This document shows positions 61,234 to 64,000 of a stretch of DNA of 64,000 nucleotides, piece after piece. Within the stretch, counting starts at the first letter, position 1, and every line of letters starts with the position of its first letter. Under the pieces are notes generated by a model. That model saw only the letters and a list, made by a program, of their open reading frames with translations. It ran no database searches and had not been told where the DNA came from. This DNA comes from Simiduia litorea (GTDB lineage: Bacteria; Pseudomonadota; Gammaproteobacteria; Pseudomonadales; Cellvibrionaceae), in NCBI RefSeq assembly GCF_042853465.1, contig NZ_AP031497.1, positions 1,674,001-1,738,000 on the forward strand, given 5' to 3'. Position numbers and translations under genes: made by a program.

Positions 61234-62652
61234 ATGGTAGCCAAGACTCTGTACGACAAATTGTGGGATGCCCACTTGGTAAAGCAGCGCGATGATGGAT
61301 CGGCGTTGATTTATATCGACCGCCATATTATTCACGAGGTCACCACGCCTCAGGCCTTTGAAGGCCTTCGCTTGGCGGGTCGCAAACCTTGGCGCGTGGA
61401 TTCGATCCTGGCGACACCAGACCATAATGTTCCCACCACGCAAAAGGAGCGCGCCGAGGGCGTGGCCGGTATCGAAGATCCGGTTTCCAAAATTCAGGTG
61501 CAAACACTGGATGACAACTGCGATGAATTTGGCATCGTGGAGTTCAAAATAAATGATAGCCGCCAAGGCATTGTGCATGTGATTGGGCCAGAATCTGGCG
61601 CCTGTTTGCCCGGCATGACGGTCGTCTGTGGAGATTCGCACACGGCAACTAATGGCGCCTTGGGGGCATTAGCGCATGGTATAGGCACCAGCGAAGTTGA
61701 GCACGTGATGGCGACTCAGTGCTTGGTGGCGAAAAAGATGAATAACATGCTGGTGCAAGTGGATGGCCGCTTGGGTGACGGTGTTACGGCAAAAGATGTG
61801 GTGTTAGCCATTATCGCTGACATTGGCACCGCCGGCGGCACAGGTTACGCCATTGAGTTTGCCGGTGAGGTGTTTCGCGCTATGTCCATGGAAGGTCGCA
61901 TGACTGTGTGCAACATGGCGATTGAGGCGGGCGCTCGCGCGGGTATGGTAGCCGTAGATCAAATTACCTTAGATTACGTCGAAGGGCGCACCTATGCGCC
62001 CAAGGGTGAAAATTGGCACAAAGCCAAAGCGGACTGGGCCAATTTGCATAGCGATGCGGGCGCTCATTTCGATAAGGTCGTGCGCATCGACGGCGGCGCT
62101 ATCGAGCCGCAGGTGAGCTGGGGTACGTCGCCAGAAATGGTGTTGCCGGTTGGCGCCAATGTGCCAGATCCAGCCGCTGAGCTGGACCCGACCAAGCGCG
62201 AGGGTATGGAGCGGGCGCTGAAATACATGGGCTTAACCGCAGGTCAGCCGATTACCAGTATCAAAGTTGATCGTGTTTTTATTGGCTCTTGCACTAACTC
62301 TCGCATTGAAGACATTCGCGCCGCCGCCGCTGTTGTTAAAGGCAAAAAAGTGGCTGCCTCGGTGAAGCAGGCCATGGTAGTGCCTGGTTCCGGTGTGGTT
62401 AAGGCGCAGGCCGAAGCCGAAGGCTTGGATAAAATCTTGATTGCAGCGGGTGTCGAGTGGCGCGAGCCCGGATGCTCGATGTGCTTGGCCATGAACGCCG
62501 ATAAATTAGGTAATGGCGAGCACTGTGCGTCTACCTCAAACCGAAATTTTGAGGGCCGCCAAGGCTACGGCGGGCGTACCCATTTGGTCAGCCCGGCCAT
62601 GGCCGCGGCCGCAGCTATAGCCGGCCATTTCGTTGATGTGCGGGATTTTTAA
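61234..62652 (+). CDS. leuC: 3-isopropylmalate dehydratase large subunit LeuC
   Basis: LeuC with LeuD isomerises 2- to 3-isopropylmalate in leucine synthesis. The 472-residue protein starts MVAKTLYDKLWDAHLV. It has the aconitase-family substrate motif CGDSHTATNGALGALAHGIGTSEVEHV. The [4Fe-4S] cysteines are in IGSCTNSRIEDI and CSMCLAMN. ATG 61234 gives the normal N-terminus; an upstream frame start at 61189 has no family match. Followed by leuD after 9 bases. Confidence 0.97.
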   Translation: MVAKTLYDKLWDAHLVKQRDDGSALIYIDRHIIHEVTTPQAFEGLRLAGRKPWRVDSILATPDHNVPTTQKERAEGVAGIEDPVSKIQVQTLDDNCDEFGIVEFKINDSRQGIVHVIGPESGACLPGMTVVCGDSHTATNGALGALAHGIGTSEVEHVMATQCLVAKKMNNMLVQVDGRLGDGVTAKDVVLAIIADIGTAGGTGYAIEFAGEVFRAMSMEGRMTVCNMAIEAGARAGMVAVDQITLDYVEGRTYAPKGENWHKAKADWANLHSDAGAHFDKVVRIDGGAIEPQVSWGTSPEMVLPVGANVPDPAAELDPTKREGMERALKYMGLTAGQPITSIKVDRVFIGSCTNSRIEDIRAAAAVVKGKKVAASVKQAMVVPGSGVVKAQAEAEGLDKILIAAGVEWREPGCSMCLAMNADKLGNGEHCASTSNRNFEGRQGYGGRTHLVSPAMAAAAAIAGHFVDVRDF

Positions 62653-62661
62653 GGAGCAACC

Positions 62662-63318
62662 ATGAAAGCTTTTACGACGGTAAGTGGTGTGGTGGCGCCG
62701 ATGGATCGCGCTAACGTCGACACCGATATGATTATTCCCAAGCAATTTTTGAAGTCCATTAAACGCTCGGGGTTTGGTAAAAACTTATTTGATGAGTTGC
62801 GCTATCTCGATGAAGGTTTGCCTGATCAAGATTGCAGTCACCGGCCGCTCAATCCCGATTTCGCGCTTAATCAAGCGCGCTATCAGGGTGCGAGTATATT
62901 ATTGGCACGCAAGAACTTTGGCTGCGGCTCGAGCCGCGAGCACGCGCCATGGGCGCTGGACGACTTTGGCTTTCGCGCGGTAATTGCCCCGAGTTTTGCC
63001 GATATCTTTTATAACAATTGTTTTAAAAATGGCCTGTTGCCGATCGTGCTGGCAGAGGCCGATGTGGATACCTTGTTCGCCAAGTTGCAGGCGCTAGAGG
63101 GGTTTTCGCTGGAAATTGATTTGGCGTCTCAGCAGGTTCGCAGCGCCGATGGTGACGTGTACAGTTTTGAGGTCGATGCGTTTCGCAAGCATTGTCTGCT
63201 TAATGGTCTAGATGACATAGGCTTAACCTTGCAAGATGCCGAAGCCATTAATGCCTATGAAAAGGCGCGTCGACAGTCTGCGCCCTGGTTGTTCGACGCC
63301 ATTGTGCCCGCTAAATAA
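62662..63318 (+). CDS. leuD: 3-isopropylmalate dehydratase small subunit LeuD
   Basis: The 218-residue swivel subunit that completes isopropylmalate isomerase. Motifs: VAPMDRANVDTDMIIPKQFLK, the ARKNFGCGSSREHAPWALDDFGFRAVIAPSFADIFYNN core, and a C-terminal helix. AAGGAG precedes the ATG. Second gene of leuCDB. Confidence 0.97.
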   Translation: MKAFTTVSGVVAPMDRANVDTDMIIPKQFLKSIKRSGFGKNLFDELRYLDEGLPDQDCSHRPLNPDFALNQARYQGASILLARKNFGCGSSREHAPWALDDFGFRAVIAPSFADIFYNNCFKNGLLPIVLAEADVDTLFAKLQALEGFSLEIDLASQQVRSADGDVYSFEVDAFRKHCLLNGLDDIGLTLQDAEAINAYEKARRQSAPWLFDAIVPAK

Positions 63319-63345
63319 CTGATCTGTGAATCGAAGGACATTCTT

Positions 63346-64000
63346 GTGACTAAAAAGATTTTAGTGTTACCCGGCGATGGTATTGGCCCAGAAATAGTTG
63401 CCCAAGCGCGTAAGGTATTGGATAAGGTTAACCTGCAGTTCGATTTGGGCTTGGTGTTTGAAGATGGTTTGATGGGTGGCTGTTCGATCGACGCTTTTGG
63501 CGTGCCCTTATCCGATGAAACTCTAGCGCGCGCCGCCTCCTCCGACGCCATTTTATTGGGCGCTGTGGGCGGGCCGAAATGGGATAAGTTAGATCGCGCC
63601 ATTCGCCCGGAAAAAGGCTTGTTAAAAATGCGTTCTTCGCTGCAGCTATTCGCCAACTTGCGGCCCGCCATTTTGTACCCGCAATTAGCCGATGCGTCGA
63701 GCCTGAAGCCAGAGATTGTGGCGGGCCTGGATATTCTTATCGTGCGCGAGTTAACAGGTGGTATTTATTTTGGCGAGCCGCGTGGTATTCGCACCTTAGA
63801 TAATGGCGAGCGCGAGGGCTTCAATACCTATAAATACTCAGAGAGTGAGATTGAGCGTATCGGTCGGAACGCCTTTGAGATGGCAATGAAGCGCAACAAG
63901 CGTTTATGCAGTGTGGATAAAGCGAATGTGCTCGAAGCGACCGTGCTGTGGCGCGAAGTGATGGATCGATTGGCGCCCGAGTACCCAGAGGTAAGTTTGT
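63346..64000 (+). CDS. leuB: 3-isopropylmalate dehydrogenase LeuB, 5' part
   Basis: LeuB oxidatively decarboxylates 3-isopropylmalate, using NAD. The frame starts at GTG 63346 (MTKKILVLPGDGIGPEIV), with AAGGA upstream, and runs off the window edge; about 218 of the usual 355-360 residues are present. LLGAVGGPKWDKL, LFANLRPAI and VRELTGGIYFGEPRG are diagnostic. The catalytic Tyr lies in FNTYKYSE. Confidence 0.95.
   Translation, partial: MTKKILVLPGDGIGPEIVAQARKVLDKVNLQFDLGLVFEDGLMGGCSIDAFGVPLSDETLARAASSDAILLGAVGGPKWDKLDRAIRPEKGLLKMRSSLQLFANLRPAILYPQLADASSLKPEIVAGLDILIVRELTGGIYFGEPRGIRTLDNGEREGFNTYKYSESEIERIGRNAFEMAMKRNKRLCSVDKANVLEATVLWREVMDRLAPEYPEVSL

Noticed and set aside
1..64000. CRISPR arrays, rRNA genes, prophage structural genes
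   Set aside because: No regularly spaced repeats, no rRNA sequence and no phage structural proteins were seen.

Overview
The window is a gammaproteobacterial chromosome segment. Gene content and order (imuB-dnaE2, smc-zipA-ligA, lpxH-ppiB, glnS-cysS, acnB, miaE, a FabY-type ketoacyl synthase, leuCDB behind a divergent LysR gene) suggest a Cellvibrionales/Pseudomonas-like aquatic bacterium. No 16S gene is present, so this placement is inference. Coding density is high and most of the window is ordinary core genome. Two regions are accessory: about 6.3-15.5 kb and the Wadjet operon at 45.6-52.6 kb.

Region by region. 1-3853: the end of the ImuB/DnaE2 mutagenic polymerase cassette. 4130-6332: a MerR regulator with a clear MerR-type promoter in front of a flavodoxin-fold oxidoreductase, a small membrane protein and an SRAP-family abasic-site protein. 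6333-15374: an accessory block with a broken yceI copy fused to a repeat and a truncated tRNA-Asp copy, a hemerythrin protein, an intact YceI protein, a run of small unknown genes all on the minus strand, and four integron-type gene cassettes. Three cassette boundaries fold as attC sites. One attC is split by a complete 1277-bp IS3-family element with an AAT target duplication. No integron integrase is in the window. 15375-15619: tRNA-Asp and tRNA-Val with promoter and terminator. 15739-17517: ccmH-ccmI, without the other ccm genes. 17694-27741: smc, zipA, ligA, a lytic-transglycosylase-like lipoprotein, a HAD phosphatase, small unknowns and an AraC regulator.

27900-33987: a fatty-acid degradation block (acyl-CoA dehydrogenase, SCP2-like protein, acyl-CoA ligase), then a patatin-like phospholipase and a TetR regulator. 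34016-45585: a diguanylate cyclase with a periplasmic sensor, acnB, a DUF1289 protein, miaE, lpxH, ppiB, glnS, cysS, hemB and a DUF3012 lipoprotein. 45634-52558: a tight four-gene operon read as a Wadjet/MksBEFG (JetABCD) anti-plasmid SMC system. 53006-64000: HPF, Hsp20, a methyltransferase, a GlxA-type regulator, FabY, an outer-membrane beta-barrel protein, a LysR regulator and leuC-leuD-leuB, with leuB cut by the window edge.

The strongest candidates for follow-up are the integrase-less cassette array with an IS inside an attC, whose cassette proteins are mostly unrecognised, and the tRNA-Asp/repeat/yceI chimera bracketing the same accessory block. The Wadjet operon is the one recognisable defence system. 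All calls rest on reading the sequence; no database search was run.
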